This document shows positions 22,320 through 33,850 of a DNA stretch of 64,000 nt, piece after piece (position 1 is the stretch's first letter; the number at the start of each line of letters is the position of its first letter). The notes under the pieces are model-generated. The model was not told the DNA's origin. It saw only the letters and a program-made list of their open reading frames with translations, and ran no database searches. The position numbers and the translations under genes were made by a program. Source of the DNA: Nilaparvata lugens (Eukaryota > Arthropoda > Insecta > Hemiptera > Delphacidae); contig NC_052515.1 in the NCBI RefSeq assembly GCF_014356525.2, positions 18,912,900-18,976,899 of the forward strand, in the 5' to 3' direction.

Positions 22320-22760
22320 TATCTATAAAAGGCTAAGCCCCGACAGACTGAAATCACACCACAGCCCAAACTACTGAGCCTAAAAACTTGAAATTTTGCA
22401 CAATTGTCTGTGGTAGCCCCAAAACATCCACTAAGAAAAGATTTTAAAAAATTTCCCCCCCTGAGGGAGCTGGAGCCCCCTATATTTTTTTTTTACTTTT
22501 AAACCGTTTATTGCACAGCAAAGTCATGAGGAACTTTTTTGTTCAGCTACGAAAAAAATTAGATCTATGCAGAAAAACTCTGATCAGGAGCACAGGGGGG
22601 CTCAGGAGAGGGCAGTTTTCAAAAATTTTGAAGTAAAATCACACTACAGCTCAAACTAATTAGCCTACAGACTTGAAACTTTGCACAAATATTCTTCAAA
22701 CATGCTAGACGCGCACTAAGAACGGATTTTGAGATATTTTGCCTCTAAGGGTTTCAAAGG
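22320..22760. repeat. Dispersed repeat with two related ~80 bp blocks
   Basis: Blocks near 22350-22440 and 22627-22710 share CAAACTA..(G/T)AGCCTA, then AACTTGAAA(T/C)TTTGCAC. The rest of 21840-23530 holds only short AT-rich open frames and a LINE-3'-end-like ATTTTATTGCCATCAAAAAT near 23090. No gene is supported. Confidence 0.45.
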
Positions 22761-23539
22761 ATGAAAAAGGATCCTATTAAGTAAGGTATTGAACATGGTA
22801 AGGTGAATGCCATAATGGAATTGAGATAATTGACACATGATATTCTAACATATGTTGTACTCATTGAAAAGCTTAAAATAATCTTATCAATCAGCTGATC
22901 GAATTGATTTTGCCTTGGTCGAGAGAGCGAGCTTGCCACGTGTGTGTTCCATTGTTGTATGCTTGGCCAGTTTGATTTGCGCCTTCTATCAGCTGTATAA
23001 TTATGGAGTCTCATACATTCCGATTAGAACAGAGCACAGAGATTTTCTTTGGTTAGGAGTTTGTTGATGATTCTTTTTTCAAATTCAAATTTTATTGCCA
23101 TCAAAAATCACATTGAAAACTATCTTAATAGACAACAAGATTACAAAAACAAAATGTCAAACATATACCTACATTTATTTGTAGCACGGCCAGAAAAAGA
23201 CAATCTTGAATCCTAGCCGTGAGTTCATCCAATATAACTTATATATATATATATTTTTTTGTCAATATTTTGTGAATCAAAACGTAGTACGAGTTGATGA
23301 GAGATGTGAGTAAATTCCTTATATTTGATCCAAATGGTTATTCATATTGTAGTAGTCGGGGTCACTGCAATAAAAAGTGTTTACTCTTTACCTAATAAAT
23401 TTCATACGTATTGATTGTCCATAATGTATCCAGTGTCCATAATGGAAGTGATTGAACTACTCAAAATTAATGGCTTACTGGTCCATCTTAGAATTTATAG
23501 TATTCCTGGTGATTAAGCCTGTCTTTTTTCAGCGTTGAC

Positions 23540-24420
23540 TATTAATAATAAAGCTTTATTTATGAATAGCTTACCCGGCGAACTTTGTACCGCCAAAATG
23601 TCAATCTATCTGATGTCACACTTGACTTTATTTGGTAAATCATGGAATTTATCTGACAATGAATATTGTCATTTACATCTTAATATGGACTTTCTTATGT
23701 GCTTAGTCGTGCAGCATTCATTATTCCGAAAACATATTCTTCTCAATCAATTGGTAGTGATATCTATCAGTAAAGTGTTAGATTACAAAAAAAAATAGAT
23801 AGGTTAAATCAATGTTTCTAAGATGAATTCAATGTTTCCATAATTGTTGATTGTCAATAGATGGTCCAGGAAATATGCGATGTATGATGAATCACACAGA
23901 ATTTCTTATTCTTTCCATCTTCTATTTTAGGATGTATATAAGCTAAGCTTAATTTGAAAAAAATGTAAATTATTCTGTAATTTTTCAGTAATTAATGAAT
24001 GCAATAGGAACAACTCTCTTCCATGAGGTGAATATTTTTTTTTTCAACATTTTCCAGTTTCCCAATGATAGGGGAATGATAATCATTTGTATAGGTCTTC
24101 TAAGGAATCATTATGTACAGCTGGTACCAATCAACTACACTTCAACTCCAAACTTCCGTTTCAATAGCAGTGTACAATTTATCACAGGGTGACGTGTTCA
24201 TTGACCAGCTGGTAACTTTAGATGCTTAGAAGCTAAATTTTCAAAATTATGTTTGACGCATCATCACGTCTGAACTACTGGACTAATTAACTTGAAAGTT
24301 TGCATATAGATCAATCAAGGATCGCTATTTTCAATTCTTCAAAATTCCATTACGTCAAGTTTTCATTTTGTCAAGTTTTTGAATAGATCCTTGCGGAGCA
24401 CGGGTTCCTGGTAGTAGTAG
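23540..24420 (+). repeat. Unclassified dispersed repeat, possibly Helitron-like
   Basis: A start block CCCGGCGAACTTTGTACCGCC (near 23567) also occurs near 27349 and 27703. The segment ends near CTTGCGGAGCACGGGTTCCT (24391-24410) followed by GGTAGT. In some insect families this tail is followed by CTAGT, a Helitron-type end; here that motif is imperfect. The assignment is tentative, and the open frames inside are not convincing. Confidence 0.3.
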
Positions 24421-24563
24421 TCTACATTTTTTGAGCTGTCCCTTGAGATGTACTTTATAGACGTTCTACTGTAATTGAATATATTACATAATTATTTCAT
24501 TGTCTCCTCATCGGATATCTGAACTGAATAGAATATTTTGGATTTTATTGAATGTATAATTAC

Positions 24564-24717
24564 CGAAATTCGGATATAGTGAGTAGTCAGTACTGACGCT
24601 GACAAGCCAGGGTATGGGCTGGGCATGATGAGCCCTCATTAGGACATTCGGCTCAGCTATCAGGAAGTCATCATCAACCGCTGGCCCTAGGGGGCTTAGG
24701 GGCAGATTCTGGAAGAC
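24564..24717 (-). CDS. Carboxylesterase-family exon (acid-residue region)
   Basis: The minus-strand acceptor TTGTGTTTCAG precedes 24717 and the donor GTAATT follows 24564. The 154-nt exon encodes 51 codons plus one base: VFQNLPLSPLGPAVDDDFL, then PIPWLVSVSTDYSLYPNF. In active family members the second part reads like GVxSxEGxxP and holds the catalytic glutamate; here the aligned residue is tyrosine (STDYSLYP). Upstream it should join the exon at 60509-60322 across an intron of about 35.6 kb. The phases are compatible if the donor at 60321 (GTCAGT) is used. Confidence 0.85.
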
Positions 24718-25241
24718 CTGAAACACAATTTATTCCAATTAATAAGAAACAAATATTGTAAGGCCTGATATTTTATGATTGAGATTGAGAGAGAAATAAG
24801 ATTAGATTAGAGTTCTTTATTATGTATGTTACAATATTTACTGGCTAATAAACTAATTTACATAGTAAGGAATAAAGAGATAAGAGGTGAGAAGATTTTC
24901 AACGGCTGTTGAGACCATTTGTACAGTTTAGGCACAGAGGATATTATAATTTTATTTTAATATTCAGGAAATAGTTGCTTTTTATTCCTGTGTGGTCTAA
25001 TGAACATACTTGAAGTTATGCTACAGGCCTTCGGTAACATTTGATTCATGGCATTTTTGCAGAGCTTCTTGATTCAGATACTACAGGTATTATGAAGTTG
25101 ACAAGATTAAATTAACTTTTCGAAAATGTTTTTGAGATATGAGCGCCTGAAGTTGAAAAATAAATCATTTCACAATAGTATTAGCAATCCATGAAATTCC
25201 AAGGATGAATTCTTCAAGGGATTGTTTATTGAATGAAATAC

Positions 25242-25577
25242 TGAATGAAAAAGACTAAGAAATTGTCAAAAAACCACTGATTTATTGATAATTAGAAAGA
25301 CCGGTTTCGGTTATTACACCATTGTCAATCTCTGATAAACTAAAACTAAATACAAGAGCTGAAAATTCAATCGCCGTTTTTGTGATCTCTGGTCGAAGTT
25401 CCCTTGTCTTTTCTTGAAGAATTCACCAAAGATCACAAAAACGGCGATTGAATTTTCTGCTCTTGTATTTAGTTTTAGTTTATCAGAGATTGACAATGGT
25501 GTAATAACCGAAACCGGTCTTTCTAATTATCAATAAATCAGTGGTTTTTTGACAATTTCTTAGTCTTTTTCATTCAA
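25242..25577. mobile_element. Foldback element with ~147 bp arms
   Basis: 25242-25388 and 25430-25577 are near-perfect inverted copies separated by a ~40 bp loop. Each arm contains ACCGGTTTCGGTTATTACAC and CGCCGTTTTTGTGATC. A fragment of the arm and flank (GACAATTTC…ATTTAATATGAATAATTACC) recurs near 59629-59695. It is a non-coding inverted-repeat transposon relic with strong hairpin potential. Confidence 0.8.
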
Positions 25578-26116
25578 TATGAATAATTACCACAATATCA
25601 ACTTCTCAACTACACAAAAAAGAATGAAATACTACTTGATTTCACAGGATCAAGAATTTTGAAAACTTCATTCCATCTCCAGGAATAACTTGGTTTGAGT
25701 TAGTTCGAGTTTCATTCAAAGATAGTGAAGATAATATAAACTAGTAAGGCCTTCGGGTAGAGAAGATCTCGTTATCATCTGATTTACTAACGAATAGTTC
25801 ATAGATTAGCCAAGCCTATGAGCTTGTTCACATGACAGCGATTTACGCTCGGTTGTCGCTCGATTGGCAAATCGCTCGGTTTGCCAGCCTCGTACACATG
25901 ACAGCGATTCATGAGCGGTTTGCGCTCGGCTATGATAAATAATTTACTACAACATCTGTGTACTCAATCTTGATCACTATATCACTCTAATATTACTGCT
26001 TCTTACATTATTAATATTACTGTGTGTAGAATATTATCATGCTGGTATTATTTAAAAAAATCAAATACATAATGAAATTATGTACTAGCCCTAGCTATAT
26101 AGATACTAGCCCTATA

Positions 26117-26341
26117 CTATATACTAGCCCTAGTATACCTAAGGCTGTTTGTTAGCTCATGTGAACTGCTGCTCTCTGAAAAAATGTCTGTTATCTCCTG
26201 CCAAGCAGACCTTTTCAGAACTCTACTCCTGTTATCCGAGCACTCCATGTCCCAAATGCACATTCTTTTCGCTACTTCATCAATAAACAATTCAGTGTCA
26301 AAGGATTCTAGGCCTACTCTCATATTTCTACTATGAATCAC
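26117..26341 (-). pseudogene. MADF (Myb/SANT-like) domain remnant
   Basis: The 74-codon minus frame reads FDTELFIDEVAKRMCIWDME and then RSAWQEITDIF, the tryptophan-spaced helical pattern of a MADF DNA-binding domain. It covers roughly the first two helices and then degenerates into low-complexity sequence. It lies within the inverted-repeat element at 25820-26834, supporting a transposon origin rather than a host transcription factor. Confidence 0.6.
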
Positions 26342-26357
26342 TTGAAACTAAAATGAA

Positions 26358-26545
26358 TTCGATTAATTTTTTTCTATTACAATTTTCAGTTCAGTTAGTT
26401 AGTAAGTTTAGTTTAAGTTAGTTTGTAGAGGATCATAGTTCATAGTGGTATCTAGCACTATGAACTATGATCCTCTACAAACTAACTTAAACTAAACTTA
26501 CTAACTAACTGAACTGAAAATTGTAATAGAAAAAAATTAATCGAA
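26358..26545. repeat. Near-perfect 90-bp hairpin
   Basis: 26358-26447 and 26455-26545 are almost exact inverted copies with a loop of ~8 bases at GTATCTAG. The tip is CATAGTTCATAGTG / CACTATGAACTATG. A transcript would fold into a long, nearly unbroken duplex, the form of insect hairpin RNAs processed into siRNA, but nothing shows that it is transcribed. Confidence 0.85.
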
Positions 26546-27341
26546 CTGAAGTTGTAATAGAATGTGCACTATGTGAACTGCTCTGCTCGAAACCGCTCGG
26601 TTGACTGAAGACATGTGTACGCTCTCATGCCTGCTCTAGTATATCGAGCCGCCCGGCAACCGAGCGACAACAGAGCGGTTGTAGTCTGAGACTACAACCA
26701 CCGCGATTCGCCGGCGACTACAAAAACCGAGCGATGCATGTGTACGGCACCATGTGTTTCCCTATACCTGGCAACCGCTCGGTTGGTCAACCGCGCGACA
26801 ACCGAACGTAAATCGCTGTCATGTGAACATGCTCTAAGAAATTGAGTCAACATTGAACGTCGTCATTTCAAGAACCACTATTTCCAATACCGTACTGAAT
26901 AATGTGGAATGGTATAGTATTAAAGAAAGTTCATCAATAGTATGAAGAATAGAAAATTCAAATGTCTGTTTACTGGCATAGAAGGCACTGCAATGAATGT
27001 CATTTGGTCAATACATTAGTGGATCAGCATTAGAGTGTATAGTAGAGAAGGTAGCTGAGAGAGTAAATGTAGCTGGGAGTAATGAGACAGTACTATGAAT
27101 AATACATGAAACTGAATATCTCTATTTCCTCCTACATTTTACCAATGAGAAGAAAATATATTTATCCAATAGACTTCCTCTTAGAAATTGGCATGTAAAA
27201 CGCTTCAAGTCAGTACTGATTAACTTGAATGGGCTTAGAAAAACCCTATTTTAAAATATTAAAGAGTACATGAACTGTGATACTAGTACCCTAGAATTAT
27301 AACTTGAAATTATTTTAATTTTTCCATGTTTTATTTGATAC

Positions 27342-27791
27342 TAGCTGGACCGGCGAACTTCGTTCCGCCAAATAGTTGATGCATCTCATGACAAACATTA
27401 GCTGGATGCACAACTGAGGAGGCGCGATGCAGCATTTTGCAATTTCCAAGAAGCACTGTCCAAGAATATTTTCCATACCAATATCTAGGCCTACTAAACC
27501 TCAAACATGCTATCAAAAAGAACCAAACGCTTCTATTTACTCCAAACAATTATTATTGTATTATGCATATATGATGAAAACACTAATGTTTAGCTTAGTT
27601 TATCTTACTGTCCTACCTACAGCTGATAACTTCAGATGCTATTATTCATATTATTCTAATTAATAATTTTATTTGATTTATTTATATAGATAACTAGCTG
27701 GCCCGGTGAACTTCGTACCGCCAAATAGTTAATGCATCTCATGACAAACTTTAGCTGGATGCACACCTGAGGAGGCGCGATGCGGCATTTT
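27342..27791 (+). repeat. Two direct copies of a dispersed ~100 bp repeat
   Basis: 27342-27440 and 27693-27791 share TAGCTGG(A/C)CCGG, GAACTTCGT, CCGCCAAATAGTT, CATCTCATGACAAAC, TTAGCTGGATGCACA and GAGGAGGCGCGATGC. The same start block is found near 23567. The intervening 250 bp are AT-rich with no recognised gene. Confidence 0.7.
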
Positions 27792-28119
27792 GCATCCAGG
27801 TGCTTCTTGCTTATTGGTTTGAATGGAAGAACTCACACACACTGAATCGGGCATGGAGTGGAACGGTGTATTAATGCGATCTTCATAAGATCAACATCTT
27901 GTATCACCAAGCCGCGCCTCCTCAGGTGTGCTTAGCCTTAGCTTAATCTGATGCACTATATTATTATGAAAATTATCCAACAATCAGTATTTACATTCAT
28001 ATCTCAATATGGATATGGACTTCCTATGTGCTTAGTTAGTTGTGCAGCAGTTTGTATTTTTTTATATAGTTGGATGCAGCTTGCTGGAAAATTTAATGGT
28101 ATATCTCCTTGCTGCTGAT

Positions 28120-28735
28120 TTTCCCAATAAACGGAATGACTTGAAATTTGGAACTTAAGGTCCTTACAATATAAGGATCTAACACGAACAATTTCGATCA
28201 AATGCAATTCAATATGGCGAAAATGTTGTCAAGAACAGGGTTTTTCGCGATTTTCTCGAAATAGGCTCCAACGATCTTGATCAAATTCATACCTAATATA
28301 GTCATGGATGAGCTCTATCAACTGCCACAAGTCTCATATCTGTGAAAATTTCAGGAGCTCTGTCCCATCTATGTAGAGTTCAATTCTAGATTCTCAATTA
28401 TCAGGCTTCAGATACAATTTAATCGAAAAATTTCAAATGGAAAAGATTGAGCATGAAAATCTCTACAATTAATGTTCAGTAACATTTTCACCTAAAATTG
28501 AAAAAAGCTTGAAATTCTAGAAAATGTGATTATTCAATTACAAACTGTTGGCAACTGTTAATTCTATTAAATCATTCACTATGAAGAGATATCAGACCTC
28601 ATGTGTCTCCAGCGTTATTGACCTGTCACCAGCTGGCTCAGATCTTTGACTTGAGAAGCGCGTGAACACTAGTGTCAGGTGGTCAATTTTCAAACGGCAA
28701 TTAATGTTGTGTGAGTGCGCCACACCTAATTTTTT
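28120..28735 (+). repeat. Headless copy of the dispersed planthopper-type repeat
   Basis: It runs from CCCAATAAACGGAATGACTTG (28125) through TTTTTCGCGATTTTCTCGAA and ATTCACTATGAAGAGATATC to the tail GTGTGAGTGCGCCACACC (28708-28725). It serves as the uninterrupted reference showing where the LINE at 38.3 kb was inserted. From 28740 to 29080 only further repeat sequence is seen, including a (GATT)-type LINE tail near 28945. Confidence 0.75.
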
Positions 28736-29172
28736 ATTTTGCAGTTGGAAAATCTATATAAATGAAAATCGAGTCTCAAATTTTGACATTCAATAACTTT
28801 TTTATGTGTGCACTGAATTTGACTATTTTTTTCAGTTGTCCTAGTTATTTTTAGGACCAGGTTTATGGCCTATCAAATTTTTAATCCAATTCTAGGACTC
28901 TTTCCTACATGCTTCAAAGTTTACATGTACGGTAATCCTTATTGATTGATTGATTGAGTACTTTATTTATGTAGATTACAATATATACTGGCTTATACAC
29001 TTATATACAATAGCTTACAATACAGCAAAATTATAGATGAAATTACATAATATAGACTAAGAAAATAATTATTGAACTGTATATGATATGAGGGTTGGCA
29101 ACACCGGTTGCAGTTGAACAGCAAGTAGTGAATTAGTTCTTGCCTGACCTATTATAACAATTATCACCTCAG

Positions 29173-29275
29173 ATGGATCCAGAAAAATTAAACGGTATTC
29201 TTGACAATTTCACAGCGAATTTAAAGGAGGAGCTGAAAATCGAAATTGATGAAAAACTTGAATTATATGTTAAAT
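29173..29275 (+). pseudogene. Duplicated ORF1 start in the LINE 5' region (34 codons)
   Basis: The ATG at 29173 and the preceding CTTGCCTGACCTATTATAAC repeat the sequence around 29889. It encodes the same first ~29 residues (MDPEKLNGILDNFTANLK…) and then diverges into a stop at 29273. Between the two copies, 29276-29854 has no frame of note. It could be a partial tandem 5' promoter/leader duplication. Confidence 0.75.
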
Positions 29276-29888
29276 AGAGTGATATTAAGATCCTGAACAG
29301 GGTTTCTCTAGTGCTTGATGAGTGTCATATACATCATACTTCACGAATTACAGAGGCAAATCACTTGGGGGTCTCAGCCCGTGAGTAACGAACAATAAAG
29401 GCAACTCATAACCATTCTTGGTCACTAGCTTCTGTGTTCAGCCATTGTTTTCGGTTACATTTAGATGCATTACAGTTCTAATAGGATTGGACTTTGATCT
29501 TCGGTTGTGCCAGCGGCCGAATTTAAAATTGACCTGTACTACGAGAAGAGACTGAATCAGAGCAAGGGATGCTTTTCGCATATTCCATACCTACAACGTC
29601 ATCTAGGAGTTAATTAGAGAAATATGAGTGCCAATGCTATCTGTTGTGGAATATAGAAGATTAAGAACCGTTCCATTAGCTACAGATAATAGCAACAGTC
29701 GAATTCTACAAAAACTACATCCCAGTCGTAGCTTGATAAACGGATGAAACTCTTATCGAGCTGTTATTATCGACAGTCTGTTTGTTATTATTCTCCATTG
29801 TTTATTATCTCTTCAGAAATTGTGTCACTTCGATCTCCGAATAATACTTTATCACTTGCCTGACCTAGTATAACAATTATCACCTCAG

Positions 29889-30521
29889 ATGGATCCAGAA
29901 AAATTAAACGGTATTCTTGACAATTTCACAGCGAATTTAAAGGAGGAGCTGAAAATCGAAATTGATGAAAAACTTGATTTAATAACCGATAAAGTAGGAA
30001 ATATGATGAAGGATCAACTAGTTAAGATAAATTCTACTTTGAATGAACAGAAAGAGAAAATATACCATTTAGAAAAAAAGGTCAGAGAAAGAAATCTTAT
30101 CATTCACGGCGTGGAGAAGGACGATAGGAAGGATTTGCATGACATAATTGTAGATCTGTTCAAAGAAAAACTCAATGTTCAGATAGAAGATAAAGAGGTG
30201 GATTCCGTCAGGAGAATAGGGAAAAGTGTAGGAAATGATCATAGCAGACCTATTTTACTCTCATTAACTACTACAAGAAGAAGAATGGAAATCCTTAGAA
30301 ACAGTAGAAAGCTGAAGGGCTCAAAAATATTCATTTTAGAGGACTTCCCGGAAGAAATTCAACGTATAAGAAAAAGCCTACGAGAGAAAGTGTTGGGAGC
30401 AAGAAAAGACGGAAAATTCGCTATTATCAAGTATGACAAATTGGTCGTGATTGATAACAAGAAAGGAAACAAAAAACGTGAGCTTAGCGTCTCTCCACTG
30501 AAGGAAGAACATCAAACGTAG
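29889..30521 (+). CDS. LINE ORF1-like protein (coiled coil plus RNA-binding-like fold)
   Basis: The 210-codon frame has an N-terminal amphipathic, lysine/glutamate-rich coiled-coil region (residues ~10-65) followed by VRERNLIIHGVEKDD, the entry of the RRM-like domain of L1-type ORF1 proteins, and RRIG near residue 110. The C-terminus is basic. It ends at a TAG at 30519 in the same frame as the downstream endonuclease, so it may be the N-terminal part of one long polyprotein. Its likely role is RNA and nucleic-acid chaperone binding for retrotransposition. Confidence 0.75.
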   Translation: MDPEKLNGILDNFTANLKEELKIEIDEKLDLITDKVGNMMKDQLVKINSTLNEQKEKIYHLEKKVRERNLIIHGVEKDDRKDLHDIIVDLFKEKLNVQIEDKEVDSVRRIGKSVGNDHSRPILLSLTTTRRRMEILRNSRKLKGSKIFILEDFPEEIQRIRKSLREKVLGARKDGKFAIIKYDKLVVIDNKKGNKKRELSVSPLKEEHQT

Positions 30522-33500
30522 GTATTTGAACAAACAGATGAGACGGGGTTGACAGGAAAAAATGTTGGTAAGGAAAAAGGTTCAGGAGGAAAGAAGGGAT
30601 CAATCGATAGTTATTTTCGAGATAAGGAGGAACAGAGGAGTTCGGACAAGAAAGAATAGGAATCAACGGAAACCAGGTCAATCAACAGAAACAGCAAAAA
30701 GGATTTTACAACTAAATCAAATGAAACTATTAGCATTTCCCCAGAAAGACCGGTCATCGAGGGGAAAAACGACCAATACCTCCTAGGATTAACAATAGGC
30801 ACACTCAACATGAGAACATTGCAAACAGAAGAGAGACTGGTGGAACTAGAAGAGGCCATGGCAGAAACAAAAATCGACATCCTAGGCTTGGCTGAAGTGC
30901 GAAGAAATTCGGAGAAGATAATTCATAGAAGGAGTGGATTCATCCTCTATCATTTTGGAAAGACTGAAGGTCAAAGAGGTGTTGGCTTTATGATCAGAGA
31001 ACATTTGAAGACGAAAATAATAGAATTTAATGGAATATCTGAGAGACTAGCAATGCTCAAGTTAAGAATGGGTCGAAGAATATTGATTATTTTCCAAATA
31101 TATGCTCCAACATCAGTAGCCGAGGAAGTAGATAGAGAAGCATTTTACCAGTCCCTATAGGTTGCTTTGAATAATGTAAAAAGGAATTGGAAGTACGTGA
31201 ATATGATCTTGGGTGACTTCAATAGTCAAGTTGGAAGTCAAGAAGCTGGTGAAAGTCGCGTAGTTGGAAAATACGGCTATGGTGTCAGAAACGACGCAGG
31301 ACAGAGACTAGTCGAGTTTTGCTTAGAACATGACTTGAAAATAGTGAACACGTTTTTCAAAAAAAGGAAAAGCAGGAAGTGGACTTGGATTTCACCTAAT
31401 CAACTGGTGAAAAATGAGATAGATTTTGTTTTGGCGCAAAATAAAGGCACGATAAAGGATTTCAACATTTCAGGAAAACTACGCTTCACCACTGATCATA
31501 GGCTGATAACTGTTGAACTGTCGAAGGATTACTTCAGGAAGGGACCAAAATCACCAGTTAATGGAAATACGACGAGATTAACTAGATTGAAGTTGAATGA
31601 GCTGCCTGATTTTGAGACAAGAATCCACCAATGGAAGGAGCAGCGAGGAATTGACTTACAAGAAAGTTATACCCAACTTGAATTTCATCTCAGAGATATC
31701 TTTGAACCAGTCACTGAAATAAAACCAAAGAAAATATCGAATGAAACTAAACAACTGATTTTAGAAAGAGAAACGTTAAAAAGGAAGAATAATAAGAATG
31801 ATCGAGACAGAATTGAATTCAATATAATCTGCAAATTGGTGAAATACAGCATACGAAAAGACCTCAAAGCATATGAAGACAACTTGATCAAATCAGTGCT
31901 GGATTGCAATGGATCGATGAAGAAATTGAGACAACAGCTCTTTGATAATTAAGAATGGAAGATAGGAGTGAGAAATAAGAGAGGCAAGATAGAACGGAGT
32001 AGGATAGGTATTGTTAATACTGCCACTGCTTTTTATAAAGAGTTATACTCAAGTGATGTGGAGGAGAGAGTGACGTCTCCATGCAACCACGAAGACGTCA
32101 TCCACGATATATCTCTGCTGGGCAGTGATGAATTAACGATAGTTGCAAAAACATTGAAGAAGAATACAATGTCTGGAAGAGATAGAATATCAAATGAAAT
32201 GTTGAAAACACTGCACTCGTTGTCAGAGGATACGGTCCTGTCTCTATTCAATAGAATTCTCATGGAACAGTCAGTGCCTTCACAGTGGAAAGAAGCAGAT
32301 ATTTTACTATTATTCAAAAAAGGTGACATGTTCGACATTAACTACTTCAGACCCATTAGTATTTCATCGTGTTTTGGGAAATTCTTCATGAAAATACTTC
32401 AAATTCGTCTACAGCCAATACTTGATCGACAACAGCCAATCGAACAAGCAGGTTTCCGAAGTGGCTTCTCTAAGTTGGATCATCTCCAGAGTGTCAATCA
32501 GCTTATTGAGAAATGCGAAGAGTTCCAAGTTGGTGTATACTTAGCCTTCGTTGACTATAAAAAAGCGTTCGATTCTTTGGAGCACCAGTTTCTGTTCACG
32601 ACTCTACAAGCGCAATTAGTCCCATCAACATATGTTAATATAATAAAACATTTCTACAACGGCAGTACAGCAAGACTATTGTTGGATAATCCGGGAGAGA
32701 GTTTCTTTATTCAGAGAGGTGTTAAGCAGGGTGACCCACTCTCGCCGATGCTCTTCAATGCTGCTTTGGAAGAAATTTTCCGACAATTGAAATGGGAAAA
32801 ATGCGGGATAAATATTAGAGGAGAATGTTTGAGTCATTTACGCTTTGCAGACGACATCATAGTCATTGCAAAATCGGCCCAACAACTGCAAGTTATGCTC
32901 ACCGATCTGTCAGCAGCTAGTAGACGAGCTGGCCTTTCTATAAACCCCTCAAAAACCTATTTGATGACAAATAGAAAATCGGAAGCTATCGTATTGGATG
33001 GATGTCCACTAAGGTGGGCGGACGAGACTATTTATCTTGGGCAGCTTATCTCATTCAGTGACAGGACGGAGAGAGAAGTGAAGCGGAGATGTGCGATCGC
33101 CTGGAGTAAATATTGGGCTTTAAAATTCATACTCAAGAATAGAAATATTCGCACAAGTACAAAAATGGAGATACTAAGGAGTTGTGTTTTCACTACACTG
33201 GTCTACGGCTCGCAGACATGGGCTTGTAAACAACGTGTTTTAAGAAAAATAGGAGTCACCCAAAGATCCATGGAACGCAGCATTCTAAATATCAAAAGAT
33301 TTGATAAGGTGAGGAACACTGAAGTTCAAGCGATAACCAAATCAGAAGATTGGGTGAGAAAGGTGCGGAGTCTGAAGTGGAAGTGGGCCATGTGGGGCCA
33401 TGTGGCCAGATTGAGCGACGATAGGTGGACGAAGAGGCTGACGTTTTGGCAGCCGGTCGGCAGAACACGCAAAGTCGGCAGACAGCGAGTCCGGTGGCAA

Positions 33501-33578
33501 GACGACATTCTCAAGGTGGCCGGTGCAACGTGGATGCAGTTGGCGGCGGATCGAGACAAATGGTGTGACCTGGGATAG
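30522..33578 (+). pseudogene. RTE-type endonuclease/reverse transcriptase, interrupted by in-frame stops
   Basis: Everything from 30522 to 33578 is in the same frame as ORF1. The AP endonuclease shows TIGTLNMRTL, LGLAEVR, ILGDFNSQVG and TTDHRLITVEL. The reverse transcriptase shows FRPISISS, FVDYKKAFDSLEH, GVKQGDPLSPMLFN and catalytic RFADDIIVIA. The C-terminal region carries GRQRVRWQDDI and ends CDLG. In-frame stops at 30657 (TAG), 31158 (TAG) and 31950 (TAA), with no indels, make it inactive as read. Because the frame is otherwise preserved for over 1,000 codons, decay is recent. Confidence 0.87.
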
Positions 33579-33850
33579 GCCTTTGCCTAGTAGGGGCTTG
33601 GTTTCCACAAAAGAAAATGTATCTAATATTCTCAATTTAAATAATTGTAAATATATATTCATTTATGAAGAGAATTCATTAAGTAAATTATGAGGATATT
33701 CTTTCCATATTGTGTTATTGTATATATGTTATTGATATGTATTTGTGAAGTGGAACAATAAAGGCTTTATTTATTTATTTATTTATATGATATGAAAAAG
33801 CAATTTGTAATATAATAACTATAGATAATAATTATATTGTTATGCATCTC

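Larger units (their letters stand above)
25820..26834. mobile_element. Harbinger-like DNA element (~1.0 kb) with terminal inverted repeats and a MADF remnant
   Basis: The left end GAGCTTGTTCACATGACAGC (25820) is mirrored by the right end GCTGTCATGTGAACATGCTC (26815-26834), and similarity extends inward through TTTACG and CGGTTGTCGC. Inside are a MADF-domain remnant (26341-26117, minus) and a long hairpin (26358-26545). MADF/Myb-SANT proteins are the usual second gene of PIF/Harbinger transposons, so this is probably an internally deleted member. The flanking trinucleotides (TAT and TAA) do not form a clear duplication. Confidence 0.6.
29092..33784 (+). mobile_element. RTE-type LINE, near full length, with 11-bp target-site duplications
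   Basis: ATATGATATGA at 29081-29091 is repeated at 33785-33795, flanking 4,693 bp that end in a polyadenylation-like AATAAAGG and a (TTTA)n tail, as expected for a target-primed insertion. The element holds a 5' region, ORF1 and an endonuclease/reverse transcriptase. The 5' region contains a second, truncated copy of the ORF1 start (29173), identical for about 90 bases to that at 29889. Confidence 0.88.
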
